From Salinivibrio sharmensis (lineage in GTDB: Bacteria > Pseudomonadota > Gammaproteobacteria > Enterobacterales > Vibrionaceae), in assembly GCF_001995985.1 (NCBI RefSeq), contig NZ_MUFC01000001.1:324241-388240 (forward strand): DNA of 64,000 bases. The letters are read 5' to 3'. A program made the position numbers and the translations under genes. This document shows positions 30,555-40,513 of the stretch, one piece after another (position 1 is the stretch's first letter; every line of letters starts with the position of its first letter). Under the pieces are notes generated by a model, which did not search any database, was not told where the DNA came from, and saw only the letters and a program-made list of their open reading frames with translations.

Positions 30555-30820
30555 GTTCGTCTCCCTTATTAGTGATGCTTGCAATGTTACTTTTGGCGCT
30601 GGGCAAACACAAGAATAACCCTGCGTCTAGGCATGTCTTAATCAACATTTTTCGTCGCTAGACAAGACCAGTGCTCGTTATAATCGAGTAAGCAGGGAGC
30701 CTGCGTCAATGGGCGGTAAAATCCTGTCAAGTCAGTGATCCTATTATCAAAAACTTGCGTAATCGCGAACACCCTCTATCATCGTGAATTCGGTTTACCG
30801 ACAAAAAGGAAACGTAGCGC

Positions 30821-31291
30821 ATGCAAACAATCACCGAAGGCGCACAAGCGCCCGATTTTTCACTGCAAGATCAAAATGGCGATACGGTCACGTTGAGCCA
30901 GTTTCAAGGCGACAAGCGCGTGCTGGTCTACTTCTACCCTAAAGCAATGACACCAGGCTGTACGACGCAGGCATGCTCGTTGCGCGACACCAAAGCCGAG
31001 CTGGATGCACTTGACACCGTAGTGCTTGGCATAAGCCCAGATCCGGTGAAAAAACTGGCTCGTTTTGTTGAACGCGACGCGCTTAACTTCACGCTATTGA
31101 GTGATGAAGATCATGCCGTCGCTGATGCGTTCGGCGTTTGGGGACCGAAAAAATTCATGGGCAAAGAATACGATGGGATTCATCGTCTAAGCTTTTTGGT
31201 CGGCAAAGACGGTAAGATAGAACACGTATTCAATAAGTTTAAAACCAAGGATCACCACCAAGTGGTGTTGGATTACTTAAGCCAAGCGTAA
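30821..31291 (+). CDS. bcp: thioredoxin-dependent thiol peroxidase (Bcp, peroxiredoxin Q)
   Basis: Reduces hydroperoxides in the cytosol. It is 156 aa. The peroxidatic Cys and the resolving Cys five residues later are both in TPGCTTQACSLRD (near 46 and 51), the atypical 2-Cys arrangement, preceded by LVYFYPKAMTPG. Divergent from dapA across a 266-bp spacer in which I recognise no gene. A terminator follows. Confidence 0.96.
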   Translation: MQTITEGAQAPDFSLQDQNGDTVTLSQFQGDKRVLVYFYPKAMTPGCTTQACSLRDTKAELDALDTVVLGISPDPVKKLARFVERDALNFTLLSDEDHAVADAFGVWGPKKFMGKEYDGIHRLSFLVGKDGKIEHVFNKFKTKDHHQVVLDYLSQA

Positions 31292-31335
31292 CGTCAGTCG
31301 ACGTTGGCTGCAAAGCAGCCTAAACGCCGTTTACC

Positions 31336-31362
31336 AAAAGCGCACGTACACCGTGCGCTTTA
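31336..31362. terminator. terminator after bcp
   Basis: AAAGCGCACG/CGTGCGCTTT stem with loop TACAC between convergent bcp and the FAD oxidoreductase gene. The T-tail is short (TTTATT). Confidence 0.7.
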
Positions 31363-31370
31363 TTGTATGA

Positions 31371-32807
31371 TTAGCCGACAGGCTTTGCCAACGCTTCAGG
31401 GTATCCGCGGCGTGTTGCAAACTCGCAAGCGGTATCGATTATCTTCGCGGTGTTGGGGCGCGACAGCGGATGATAAGAGGTGGGCGAGATCCAACCAGCA
31501 TCTTCAAACTGCGTCAGTACTTTATTGATCGCCGTCAGCGCAGACGACGCTTTGACAATTTCCAAGCGCGCATAACGCTCACCATCAAACGACACATCAG
31601 AGGCACGTAACGAAGGATCATCGCCCGGGATTTGCTGAGCGCCGCACAAAGGTTTACCGCCCACTTCAGCGTATTGAAACGCTGGCAACCACTGGGCAAA
31701 GTGGTCAATGGCGCGGTCAGTACGTTCGCATACCTCTTGCCATTCCCATCCTTTATCGATGTTTTTCACATAACGCGCATCCACACTTGGTTGGGCGGAT
31801 TGTGTCGAGCTTTTTACCAAACCTCGCTCAAACAAGGTGACGTCTTGGGTCATGCCATGGAGTTGGAAGAAGCCATCTGGATAGGGCGTCAATTGTGCCA
31901 TACCTTGTGGGGTGCCCCGCTGTCCATGGACAATAATCTCCGGCCATTGGTACTCGGTGCTTGTCCAGTGCGCGATATATGCGGCTTTGTATTCCACCAA
32001 ACGCTTGCGACCAAACCCCGCCATATCATCGATTGTTCCCGTACGGAATCCGGCAGCATTGATCAGATAGTCAACCTCAGTGCTCTGTATCTGGCCAGTA
32101 TGGTCTTTATAGGTCACCTGCCACCCAGACGCCAAAGGCTGGGTATCAATCACTTTGTGATTAAAGTTGAGCTGGCAATGAGGAACCTCAGCAAGGGTTA
32201 ACTGCGCTTCCGCTGCTAAGCGAAACACGCTGAGTCCATACTCTTGTACCAGCACCAGTGGATACTTCATTGCACTTAAATCGAGTGACTGCGCCACTGG
32301 CCACATCCATTGGTCAGCGACATCCGTCACGCTGTGATAGTCTTGGTCGCGTAAAGCTTCTAACCGGTCTTGATGATACAAGCGGAAATAATTACTCGGC
32401 TCACCCATGACTTTATTATCGCTATCGATCTCAACCAATTGCGCATAACGCTCACGCAAGGTTTCTAAGCGCGCCATCACACTGTCTAACGAGCCTGGAT
32501 CTTGCTGAGGAACGGCGAGGACAGTCGGTCGACGATTGACCGAATGCGGATACATGCGCACCGTGGCCACCGACTGTTCGAGTAAGGTCAGGCATTGATC
32601 GAGTGAAATTTCACGATACAAATTGCCGCCCGCGTGCAGATGGCAAATTGGCGGCCCACTCACCAAGCCGGTGCCCGCCTCAAACACCTGGGTGTCCACC
32701 CCGCGCTCAGCCAAGCGCATTGCCGCTGTGGTTCCCGCAACACCGCCACCTATCACAGCGACGCGAAACTTTTCTACTTGCGTTTGTTCTTGCCTGTGTT
32801 GTGCCAT
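31371..32807 (-). CDS. FAD-dependent oxidoreductase (DAO-type, substrate unknown)
   Basis: A 478-aa flavoprotein. The N-terminal dinucleotide fold is VAVIGGGVAGTTAAMRLAERG (about residues 16-36) followed by an acidic strand end VFEAG. A second FAD region reads DYLINAAGFRTGTID near 260. There is no signal peptide or membrane helix. It resembles DAO-superfamily amino-acid or thiazole-type oxidases only in general layout and I do not recognise a named family. The start at 32807 is chosen by length and fold; its Shine-Dalgarno is weak (AGGG). It is downstream of the perM-like gene on the same strand. Confidence 0.7.
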   Translation of the reverse strand: MAQHRQEQTQVEKFRVAVIGGGVAGTTAAMRLAERGVDTQVFEAGTGLVSGPPICHLHAGGNLYREISLDQCLTLLEQSVATVRMYPHSVNRRPTVLAVPQQDPGSLDSVMARLETLRERYAQLVEIDSDNKVMGEPSNYFRLYHQDRLEALRDQDYHSVTDVADQWMWPVAQSLDLSAMKYPLVLVQEYGLSVFRLAAEAQLTLAEVPHCQLNFNHKVIDTQPLASGWQVTYKDHTGQIQSTEVDYLINAAGFRTGTIDDMAGFGRKRLVEYKAAYIAHWTSTEYQWPEIIVHGQRGTPQGMAQLTPYPDGFFQLHGMTQDVTLFERGLVKSSTQSAQPSVDARYVKNIDKGWEWQEVCERTDRAIDHFAQWLPAFQYAEVGGKPLCGAQQIPGDDPSLRASDVSFDGERYARLEIVKASSALTAINKVLTQFEDAGWISPTSYHPLSRPNTAKIIDTACEFATRRGYPEALAKPVG

Positions 32808-32913
32808 GCCAACCCTGTTTTCATTACTACTTCTGTGGGCCAAACTGATCACGGCATGTTCATGCTTACCTGCCGCTCAGCCCCTTTTATTAGGGGCGTG
32901 AAAACAAGATGGA

Positions 32914-33993
32914 TCACTCAACATCTGTCTTGGGATCGTCATCCAGCTCAATCACTGGCAGCGCTTGCCACACCGCTTTCACTAAGGTCGCCAATGGAAT
33001 AGCAAAAAATACCCCCCAAAAGCCCCAGAGTCCACCGAAAACCAGTACGGCTATTATGATGGCGACTGGGTGTAAATTCACCGCTTCTGAAAAAAGCACG
33101 GGGACCAGCACATTGCCGTCCAGCGCTTGGATAACGCCATAGGCGATCATTACATACCAAAAACCCGGCTCGAGCCCCCACTGGAACAAGGCAACAATCG
33201 CTATCGGGACGGTGACAATCGCTGCGCCAATATAAGGCACCAAGACAGAGAAGCCCGTCGCCACACTAAGTAGTACCGCATAGCGAAGGTCCAAAAGGCT
33301 AAAGGTCAAATAACTGCTCACCCCGACGATAATGATTTCAGTCACTTTGCCGCGGATGTAGTTGGAGATCTGCTGATTCATCTCATGTCCCACGCGGGAA
33401 GCAAGACGACGGTTGCGCGGTAACAAGCCTTTGAACATCGCCAACATTTGCGCTTTGTCTTTGAGCAAAAAGAACACCAGCAATGGTACCAAAATCAGGT
33501 ATACCGCCACCGCGACTAAGTTCACCAAAGACGCCAATGAGCCTTTTACCAGTGTTTCGCCAAGGTTGAGCACTTTGTTTTGCAAGGTGTCGACGAAAGT
33601 GTTGACCATGTGCGGGTTAATCAGCTCTGGGTAGCGTTCTGGCAAACTCAGCATCAGTGCTTGCATGTTATTAAACATATTTGGCACATCGGCCACCAAG
33701 CTGACCCCCTGGTTCCATATGGTTGGCACCAGGCCAAACAGCGCCATCAAGGTTAAGCTGACAAACACCGCCAGTACCACCAGCACTGAAAAAACACGGG
33801 GCAAGCCCAACCGGCAGAGGCGATTAACCGGCCAGTCGAGCAAATACGCCATGACGATCGCGACCAATAATGGGGCGAGCAAATTGCCAAAAAAATAGAT
33901 GGTAATAAAACCAAAAAGAAGGATCGCCACCAGGCTCACGGCATGTGGGTCAGAAAAACGTCGCCGATACCAACGATGTAACATATCAAACAT
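32914..33993 (-). CDS. perM: AI-2E family transporter, PerM type
   Basis: A 359-aa inner-membrane protein of the AI-2 exporter/PerM superfamily with about eight hydrophobic segments: a cluster of three at 18-85, one near 150-185, and four between 205 and 345. The long polar stretch between them (about 90-145) is typical. Substrate unknown; the family includes TqsA, YdiK and sodium/proton antiporters. The TusA-like gene ends 10 bp upstream, which implies one transcript. Confidence 0.82.
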   Translation of the reverse strand: MFDMLHRWYRRRFSDPHAVSLVAILLFGFITIYFFGNLLAPLLVAIVMAYLLDWPVNRLCRLGLPRVFSVLVVLAVFVSLTLMALFGLVPTIWNQGVSLVADVPNMFNNMQALMLSLPERYPELINPHMVNTFVDTLQNKVLNLGETLVKGSLASLVNLVAVAVYLILVPLLVFFLLKDKAQMLAMFKGLLPRNRRLASRVGHEMNQQISNYIRGKVTEIIIVGVSSYLTFSLLDLRYAVLLSVATGFSVLVPYIGAAIVTVPIAIVALFQWGLEPGFWYVMIAYGVIQALDGNVLVPVLFSEAVNLHPVAIIIAVLVFGGLWGFWGVFFAIPLATLVKAVWQALPVIELDDDPKTDVE

Positions 33994-34003
33994 AAAAAGC
34001 CTG

Positions 34004-34222
34004 CTATTTTTTTGTGATGAGTAGCCGCGAAGCGGGCGTATCTAACCACCTCATGCTAAAACCTTCGCGTTTAAAGTACTTGGGAATATCTTCTTTCGCC
34101 CCTTGATCACCGAGCAAAATCACCAACTGTTCATCTGGCTGTAGAAAGGCGGCGGCGCGCTTTGCTAGCAGTAGCGCCATTGGGCAAACATGTTCTCGCA
34201 AATCAAGTGTTTGAGATTCCAT
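34004..34222 (-). CDS. TusA/SirA-like sulfurtransferase-family protein
   Basis: A 72-aa protein with the IF3-like fold of the TusA family. The N-terminal motif LDLREHVCPMALLLAK contains the conserved Cys-Pro (Cys near residue 13), but the second Pro of the usual CPxP is replaced (CPMA). TusA homologues relay sulfur as persulfide; this paralogue's role is unknown. It is first of three minus-strand genes with the PerM protein and the FAD oxidoreductase, and is divergent from bepA. Confidence 0.78.
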   Translation of the reverse strand: MESQTLDLREHVCPMALLLAKRAAAFLQPDEQLVILLGDQGAKEDIPKYFKREGFSMRWLDTPASRLLITKK

Positions 34223-34347
34223 TCTGGCTCACCGGTCGGTATTATCGTCAGTATTGTAATGGACATTAGATAGAACGCCAACGAAACCCTTGCGGCTTTT
34301 GTCGGTCTGTACCTAAGTACATCCTGCATTTAAAGGTCATCACGCTT

Positions 34348-35847
34348 ATGTCATCTCGCGCACCTTGCTCGAACAAAGGAACAAAGGCTCGTCGCCTACT
34401 CGCTTATGCACTGGCGGGCGTATTAGCGAGCGCACCTGTGTCTGCACGCGTTGAGTCATACCAAAGCGATTTGCCTGATATTGGTACTGCCGCCGTCAGT
34501 ACCTTATCGGTTGCCAAAGAGAAAGAGTTTGGTGATGCCTACATGCGGATGCTCAGAGCCAGTAAGCCCGTCATCAGTGATCCGCTGCTCAGCGAATACA
34601 TAAATGGCTTGGGACACCGGTTAGTCGCGAATGCCAATGATGTTCGCACCCCGTTTCAATTTATTCTCATTGATAACAAGGCCATCAATGCCTTTGCCTT
34701 TTTTGGCGGTTATGTGGCCATGCACTCCGGCCTGTTCCTACACGCCAAAACAGAAAGCGAGCTGGCATCGGTGATGGCCCATGAAATCGCCCACGTGACC
34801 CAACGTCATTTGGCAAGAAGCATGGAAGAGCAAGCACAGACGTCGCCGCTCACGGTGGCCGCCTTAGTGGGCTCGTTGATGCTTGCGATTGCTGCTCCCG
34901 AAGCTGGGATTGCAGCCGCACATGCTGCGACAGCTGGGAGTATGCAAAACCAAATCAATTTCACCCGTCGCAATGAAGAAGAAGCAGACCGAATTGGCAT
35001 TGAAACACTTGCGCGCGCTGATTTTAATGTGCAAGCGATGCCACGATTTTTCTCGCGGCTAGCGGATGAGTACCGTTACGCCAGCCAAATGCCCGAGTAC
35101 TTCAGCACCCACCCCTTGCCCGCTTCACGGATCACAGACTCGCGTGCTCGTGCCCGTCAATACCCACAAAAACGGGTGCCTGTCTCGCCGGAGTATCAGC
35201 TGGCGCGCGCCCGCATCGTCGCAAGATATAGCGGCATCGCCAGTCGATCAGCCATGGACTGGTTTGAACGGCGCAACAAAGAGGCCTCGCCGGCCGAAAA
35301 GCAAAGCCTCGATTACGGAATGGCGCTGCTTGATATTGACGCTCGCCGTTTTGACGATGCGCGAGAAAAATTAGCCCCACTTATCAAGGCGCAACCTAAT
35401 AATCGATTTTTCATCGATGCAATGACCGATTTAAACATCGGTGAAAAACAGTACGACAAGGCACTATCACGCCTTGAGCAGGCGTTGAACCATCAACCTA
35501 ACAACCGCGTATTATTGCTCAATCGCGCCTATACCTTGGTCAAAGCCAAACGTGGCGGTGAAGCCATTACCATGCTGGAGCGGTATACGCACCAACACCC
35601 TGATGACAGCAACGGCTGGTTTTTGTTACAACAAGCGTACGAAAATACGGGGACGCATCGAGACGGCGAGCTGGCCGCACAAGGTGAGCGCTATGCATTG
35701 CGCGGACAGTGGGACAAAGCCATTCGTAACTACACCCAAGCGGCTCAGCTCGCAGAGTTAGGCAGCTTAGCGCAAGCACGGTATGATGCACGCCTCGACC
35801 AACTGCGTCGTCAGCAAGCTCGCTTTAAAGCGCTTAGCGATCGGTAA
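34348..35847 (+). CDS. bepA: beta-barrel assembly-enhancing protease BepA
   Basis: Periplasmic M48 zinc metalloprotease and chaperone that assists BAM and LptD assembly and degrades stalled barrels. It is 499 aa. Signal peptide about 1-33; protease core with HEIAHVTQRH near 148-157 and the third zinc ligand Glu in NEEEADRIG near 215; C-terminal TPR repeats from about 300 to 490. It is encoded upstream of arsC, as yfgC-yfgD in E. coli, 23 bp apart. Confidence 0.95.
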   Translation: MSSRAPCSNKGTKARRLLAYALAGVLASAPVSARVESYQSDLPDIGTAAVSTLSVAKEKEFGDAYMRMLRASKPVISDPLLSEYINGLGHRLVANANDVRTPFQFILIDNKAINAFAFFGGYVAMHSGLFLHAKTESELASVMAHEIAHVTQRHLARSMEEQAQTSPLTVAALVGSLMLAIAAPEAGIAAAHAATAGSMQNQINFTRRNEEEADRIGIETLARADFNVQAMPRFFSRLADEYRYASQMPEYFSTHPLPASRITDSRARARQYPQKRVPVSPEYQLARARIVARYSGIASRSAMDWFERRNKEASPAEKQSLDYGMALLDIDARRFDDAREKLAPLIKAQPNNRFFIDAMTDLNIGEKQYDKALSRLEQALNHQPNNRVLLLNRAYTLVKAKRGGEAITMLERYTHQHPDDSNGWFLLQQAYENTGTHRDGELAAQGERYALRGQWDKAIRNYTQAAQLAELGSLAQARYDARLDQLRRQQARFKALSDR

Positions 35848-35870
35848 TTCAATCAAAAAGGACCATTGTT

Positions 35871-36227
35871 GTGACCACCATTACCCTCTACCACAACCCG
35901 CGTTGCTCCAAAAGCCGTGAAACACTTAAATTGCTCGAGTCTCACGGTGTCACGCCTACTATTATCAAGTACCTTGAGAACCCGCTTTCTGCCGAAGCGT
36001 TGTCGATGTTAAAACAGCAACTCGGACTTAGCTCGTTTCGGGATATGATGCGAACCAAAGAAGCAGACTATAAAGCGGCAAACTTGGGCGATGCGTCAGT
36101 GGACGAAGCAAAATTACGCGACGCCATGGTTAACAACCCCAAATTGATCGAACGTCCAATCGCCGTCAAGGGCGAAAAAGCAGTCATTGGTCGTCCGCCA
36201 GAGAACGTACTAGCGCTGATAAAATGA
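35871..36227 (+). CDS. arsC: glutaredoxin-type arsenate reductase (ArsC/YfgD)
   Basis: A 118-aa ArsC-family thioredoxin-fold protein. Catalytic Cys12 is in YHNPRCSKSRETLKLL, and the conserved Arg region is LIERPIAVKGEKAVIGRPPE. The family reduces arsenate with glutaredoxin; since no ars operon is near and the position matches E. coli yfgD, a housekeeping role is possible. The start is a GTG with AAAAGGA upstream. The stop overlaps wrbA (ATGA). Confidence 0.9.
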   Translation: MTTITLYHNPRCSKSRETLKLLESHGVTPTIIKYLENPLSAEALSMLKQQLGLSSFRDMMRTKEADYKAANLGDASVDEAKLRDAMVNNPKLIERPIAVKGEKAVIGRPPENVLALIK

Positions 36228-36814
36228 CTAAAGTATTAGTGCTCTACTACAGCCGCTCGGGGAATACACGCAAACTCGCCCAACAAGTGGCTCGGGGCAT
36301 CGAAGCACAAGGGGTGGAAGCGGTGCTGCGCACGGTTCCCGAGCTGCCCGCTTACCCTGATGGCCAAGTGCCAGACACAACCGCGAAAGACCCTTTTGTC
36401 ACCCGGCAAGATTTGTTGGACTGCCATGGCCTAGCCCTCGGCAGTCCGGTGCGTTTTGGCAACATGGCCGCGCCCTTAAAGCAGTTTATCGACAGCACCA
36501 GTGGCGAGTGGCTATCAGGTGCACTGATTGATAAACCTGCGGCTGTGTTCGGCGCTGGCTCTATGCTGCATGGCGGGCAAGAAACGACCCTGCTCACCAT
36601 GACGGTACCGCTGCTTCATCATGGCATGGTGCTGATCGGTGTGCCACACAGTGAGCGCGCGTTACACACCACAGAAGGCGGCGGCTCACCTTATGGTGCG
36701 TCAAGTGTGGCTGATGCAAACCAGCCTTTAATTGCAGACGAAAAACAAATCGCCAAAACCTTAGGCCAACGTCTCGCGCGTTTCGCGCAAACCGTTCACC
36801 ATCACTTGGGATAA
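36224..36814 (+). CDS. wrbA: NAD(P)H:quinone oxidoreductase WrbA
   Basis: Flavodoxin-like FMN enzyme that reduces quinones by two electrons. It is 196 aa. The FMN phosphate loop is YYSRSGNTRKLAQQV (residues 8-22), followed by GSPVRFGNMAAPLKQFID and FGAGSMLHGGQETT near 110, typical of type IV NQO. Overlaps arsC by 4 bp, so translation is coupled. Confidence 0.93.
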   Translation: MTKVLVLYYSRSGNTRKLAQQVARGIEAQGVEAVLRTVPELPAYPDGQVPDTTAKDPFVTRQDLLDCHGLALGSPVRFGNMAAPLKQFIDSTSGEWLSGALIDKPAAVFGAGSMLHGGQETTLLTMTVPLLHHGMVLIGVPHSERALHTTEGGGSPYGASSVADANQPLIADEKQIAKTLGQRLARFAQTVHHHLG

Positions 36815-36826
36815 AAGGATAGAATT

Positions 36827-37264
36827 GTGACTGACTCTCGGCTTGCATTAATGCGTAAGCTCTCGTTGTTGAGTAACCTCGGCCTGATTGCCTGGGTGAT
36901 AATCTGGCACGCAGCGTTATCGCCTCACCCTCACCTTAATGCGTTGGCGGTGACCATCGGCTGGACCATTCCTCTTCTACTCCCCCTGCCGGGGATCGTG
37001 AAAGGAAAAGCTTTTACCCATGCGTGGGCCAACTTTATTTTGATGTTTTACTTTTTGCACGCCTTAACCCTTATTTATGTTGATGAAGGGGAGCGCTGGC
37101 TGGCGGCGGCCGAGCTCGTCTTAGTGACCTTTGCCTTCGCTAGCAATATCGTCTTTGCGCGTTGGATGGGAAAATCACAAGGGCTGAAGCTGCCACGTCT
37201 TTCTCAAGTGGAACGTGAAGAGCGCCAACGCTTTGAGGGCAAGGATAGCGCCTCGTCTGACTGA
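36827..37264 (+). CDS. DUF2069 inner-membrane protein
   Basis: A 145-aa protein with four hydrophobic segments (near 12-32, 40-58, 66-85 and 90-110) and a charged C-terminal tail (SQVEREERQRFEGKD). It matches the DUF2069 pattern, including GIVKGKAFTHAWANF. Function unknown. The start is a GTG at 36827 with AAAGGA upstream, 12 bp after wrbA, closing the bepA-arsC-wrbA-DUF2069 run. Confidence 0.8.
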   Translation: MTDSRLALMRKLSLLSNLGLIAWVIIWHAALSPHPHLNALAVTIGWTIPLLLPLPGIVKGKAFTHAWANFILMFYFLHALTLIYVDEGERWLAAAELVLVTFAFASNIVFARWMGKSQGLKLPRLSQVEREERQRFEGKDSASSD

Positions 37265-37330
37265 GAACTGACCTTTATCCTCACCCTTGGTCTGTTAATC
37301 GCTGCGGCTAAGCCAAGCATCGCGCTTGGC

Positions 37331-37816
37331 TTACACCGGGTACGGGCGGCGAGAGAAATACCGGTGACCACACTTGCTACATGGTGCAATCACATCTACA
37401 CGGCTATGCCGTGTTTGGTGTTGGCACTGTTCGCATTGCAAGACGCCCAACCCCACAATTTCGCCCGCTTCATACACACCATGATGCTGAAGGTCGTCGA
37501 ATACTTCCCGCCACTCTAGCTGAGTGCGGTCGGTGATTTCTGCCAGTTGCTCCCAAATCGAGTTAGCAATCAGATCGTTAAACACCTGGCTATCAATGTC
37601 CTCGTCTTGGGACTTGTTATACTGCTCGCCAAAGGCTTTCACGTCGCGCTTAAAGTAAGCTTCAATTAACGCCCACTCATCTTTGGTCAGATCCGCGGCC
37701 GCTTTGAGGTATTGATCAGATAACTCGACCCAGCGAGACAAAGCCTCTGGACTGTTTTCCAGCGCCTCTTTTACCCGCTCAATGATACTTTGTTGGGGTT
37801 CTTTCTCTTTATTCAT
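37331..37816 (-). CDS. ybeL: zinc-ribbon protein YbeL (DUF1451)
   Basis: A 161-aa cytosolic protein. A helical, acidic N-terminal region (1-115) leads to a C-terminal zinc ribbon with paired cysteines (CEQCQH and CSKCGH, near 130-155). The ATG at 37816 is chosen with AGGACGG upstream; the frame is open six codons further from a TTG. It stands divergently next to leuS, as in Vibrio and E. coli. Function not established. Confidence 0.88.
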   Translation of the reverse strand: MNKEKEPQQSIIERVKEALENSPEALSRWVELSDQYLKAAADLTKDEWALIEAYFKRDVKAFGEQYNKSQDEDIDSQVFNDLIANSIWEQLAEITDRTQLEWREVFDDLQHHGVYEAGEIVGLGVLQCEQCQHQTRHSRVDVIAPCSKCGHRYFSRRPYPV

Positions 37817-37922
37817 GGTTCCGTCCTGATTCAAGTGTTGTTGCGGTCTCTGCCTTTCGTTATTCTATGACGATATTTCTCTTTCAGGTTTTACCTTTCT
37901 CACAGAATCTCGGAAGCCATCG

Positions 37923-40499
37923 ATGCAAGAACAATATAGCCCGCAAGATATTGAACAAGAAGTTCAAGCCCATTGGGATGACAATAAAACCTTTGTGGTT
38001 CATGAAGACCCTAACAAAGAAAAATTCTACTGTCTTTCTATGTTCCCTTACCCCAGTGGCCGACTACACATGGGGCATGTCCGTAATTATACCATCGGTG
38101 ATGTGATCTCGCGTTATCAGCGCCTGCAAGGCAAAAATGTGATGCAACCTATTGGTTGGGATGCATTTGGTTTGCCAGCCGAAGGGGCCGCTATCAAGAA
38201 CAAAACCGCCCCCGCACCTTGGACTTACGAAAACATTGATTACATGAAAGGCCAGCTGAAAATGCTGGGCTTCGGTTACGATTGGGATCGTGAAATCGCC
38301 ACTTGTAGCCCAGATTACTACCGCTGGGAGCAAGAGTTCTTCACCACGCTGTACAACAAAGGCTTGGTCTACAAAAAGACTTCCTCGGTCAACTGGTGTC
38401 CGAATGACCGAACCGTGTTAGCGAACGAGCAGGTGCACGAAGGATGCTGCTGGCGTTGTGACACCCCTGTCGAGCAAAAAGAAATTCCACAGTGGTTTAT
38501 CAAAATCACCGATTATGCAGAAGAGCTGCTGCAAGATATCGACAAACTGGATGGTTGGCCAGAAATGGTCAAAACCATGCAACGCAACTGGATTGGCCGC
38601 TCAGAAGGGGTGGAGCTGACTTTTGACGTGGAAGGTGAGCACCCTGCTCTGGATGTGTACACTACCCGTCCTGACACCTTGATGGGTGTGACCTATGTCG
38701 GGATTGCCGCCGGTCACCCACTGGCCGATGCCGCAGCCAAAAACAATCCAGCGTTGGCTGAATTTGTACAAGAGTGCCGTAATACCAAGGTTGCTGAAGC
38801 AGAGCTTGCCACCATGGAGAAAAAAGGCATGGCAACCGGTCTGTACGCGACTCACCCGCTTAACGGCCGCCGCGTACCTATCTTTGTCGCCAATTTTGTG
38901 CTGATGGACTACGGTACTGGTGCGGTTATGGCCGTGCCCGCCCACGACCAGCGCGACTTTGAGTTCGCCAGCAAGTACAGCTTGGATATTGAGCCGGTGA
39001 TCCTCGATGAAGACGGCAACGCGCCTGATTTGTCTGAGCAGGCATATACCGAGAAAGGCAAGCTGTTTAACTCGGGTGAATTTGATGGCTTAGACTTTGA
39101 TGCCGCGTTTGATGCGATTGCCGCCAAGCTTGAGTCTTTGGGCAAAGGCAAGAAGACCGTTAACTTCCGTCTTCGTGATTGGGGCGTATCGCGCCAACGC
39201 TACTGGGGTGCCCCTATCCCGATGCTGAACACCGAAGACGGTGACGTGGTGCCAGTCCCGACGGATGAGCTGCCCGTGATCCTGCCAGAAGATGTGGTGA
39301 TGGATGGGGTACAAAGCCCGATTAAAGCGGACAAACAGTGGGCACAAACCCAATACCAAGGCAAGCCTGCACTGCGTGAAACCGACACCTTCGATACCTT
39401 TATGGAATCGTCTTGGTACTATGCGCGCTATTGCTCGCCGCAGGCCGATCAAATGCTCGATCCAAGTGCTGCCAACTATTGGCTGCCTGTAGATCAATAT
39501 ATCGGCGGCATTGAGCACGCTTGTATGCACCTTCTTTATTCACGCTTCTTCCACAAGTTGCTGCGTGATGAAAACATGGTTGATAGCGACGAGCCGTTTA
39601 AGCAACTGCTCTGTCAGGGCATGGTGCTGGCTGATGCCTTTTACTACACCGATGATAAAGGTGTGCGCGTATGGGTATCTCCAACCGAGGTGACCGTCGA
39701 ACGTGATAGCAAAGGGCAAATTGTTAATGCGGTAGACAGCCAAGGCAATGCCGTTACTCATGCGGGCATGACCAAGATGTCGAAGTCGAAAAACAACGGC
39801 ATTGACCCACAATTAATGGTTGAAAAATACGGCGCCGATACGGTACGCCTGTTCATGATGTTCGCCGCGCCCGCGGATATGACCCTCGAATGGCAAGAGT
39901 CAGGCGTTGAAGGTTCACACCGCTTCTTGCGTCGCGTCTGGAAATTGGTTTACGAGCACAGTCAACAAGGACCTGTCGCGGCATTGGATGCGAGCGCGCT
40001 CAACAATGAGCAAAAAGCGCTGCGCCGCGAGGTGCATAAAGCCATTGCCAAAGTCAGTGATGACATGGGTCGCCGTCAGACATTTAACACCGCTATCGCG
40101 GCGATTATGGAGCTGATGAACCGATTGGTGAAAGCACCACAACAAAGCGATCAAGACCGCGCGGTGCTCGACGAAGCCCTTAAAGCCGTGGTGTTGATGC
40201 TTTACCCAATCACCCCGCATATCTGCTTTAGCTTGTGGCAGGCACTCGGTGAGACCCACATCGACGATGCGGCGTGGCCACAAGCCGACGAAGCAGCCAT
40301 GGTTGAGGATGAGAAACTGATCATCGTCCAAGTTAACGGTAAACTGCGCGCCAAGATCACCGTCGCCGCTGATGCGGAGAAAGAGACCGTAGAAGCCCAA
40401 GCGATGGCGGATGAAAACGTGGTGAAATTTACCGAAGACAAAACCGTGCGCAAGGTGATTTACGTGCCTGGCAAGCTGGTTAACATTGTTGCCAACTAA
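37923..40499 (+). CDS. leuS: leucyl-tRNA synthetase
   Basis: Class I synthetase, 858 aa. The HIGH motif is [14 protein letters not shown] near residue 41-54, the editing (CP1) domain spans about 225-415 and includes the Thr-rich TTRPDTLMG, a zinc-type insertion has CCWRC near 160, and the KMSKS motif is [10 protein letters not shown] near 618. The C-terminal domain ends [13 protein letters not shown]. First gene of the leuS-lptE-holA run; lptE begins 14 bp later. Confidence 0.98.
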   Translation: MQEQYSPQDIEQEVQAHWDDNKTFVVHEDPNKEKFYCLSMFPYPSGRLHMGHVRNYTIGDVISRYQRLQGKNVMQPIGWDAFGLPAEGAAIKNKTAPAPWTYENIDYMKGQLKMLGFGYDWDREIATCSPDYYRWEQEFFTTLYNKGLVYKKTSSVNWCPNDRTVLANEQVHEGCCWRCDTPVEQKEIPQWFIKITDYAEELLQDIDKLDGWPEMVKTMQRNWIGRSEGVELTFDVEGEHPALDVYTTRPDTLMGVTYVGIAAGHPLADAAAKNNPALAEFVQECRNTKVAEAELATMEKKGMATGLYATHPLNGRRVPIFVANFVLMDYGTGAVMAVPAHDQRDFEFASKYSLDIEPVILDEDGNAPDLSEQAYTEKGKLFNSGEFDGLDFDAAFDAIAAKLESLGKGKKTVNFRLRDWGVSRQRYWGAPIPMLNTEDGDVVPVPTDELPVILPEDVVMDGVQSPIKADKQWAQTQYQGKPALRETDTFDTFMESSWYYARYCSPQADQMLDPSAANYWLPVDQYIGGIEHACMHLLYSRFFHKLLRDENMVDSDEPFKQLLCQGMVLADAFYYTDDKGVRVWVSPTEVTVERDSKGQIVNAVDSQGNAVTHAGMTKMSKSKNNGIDPQLMVEKYGADTVRLFMMFAAPADMTLEWQESGVEGSHRFLRRVWKLVYEHSQQGPVAALDASALNNEQKALRREVHKAIAKVSDDMGRRQTFNTAIAAIMELMNRLVKAPQQSDQDRAVLDEALKAVVLMLYPITPHICFSLWQALGETHIDDAAWPQADEAAMVEDEKLIIVQVNGKLRAKITVAADAEKETVEAQAMADENVVKFTEDKTVRKVIYVPGKLVNIVAN

Positions 40500-40513
40500 C
40501 AAGGAGCGATGGA

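Noticed and set aside
37310..37332. AAGCCAAGC/GCTTGGCTT hairpin between DUF2069 and ybeL as a terminator
   Set aside because: The stem is good, but neither side has a T-run and it overlaps the ybeL stop. I leave it as an unassigned hairpin.
39915..40502. 195-aa open frame opposite the 3' end of leuS
   Set aside because: It is fully antisense to leuS with no supporting start signals.
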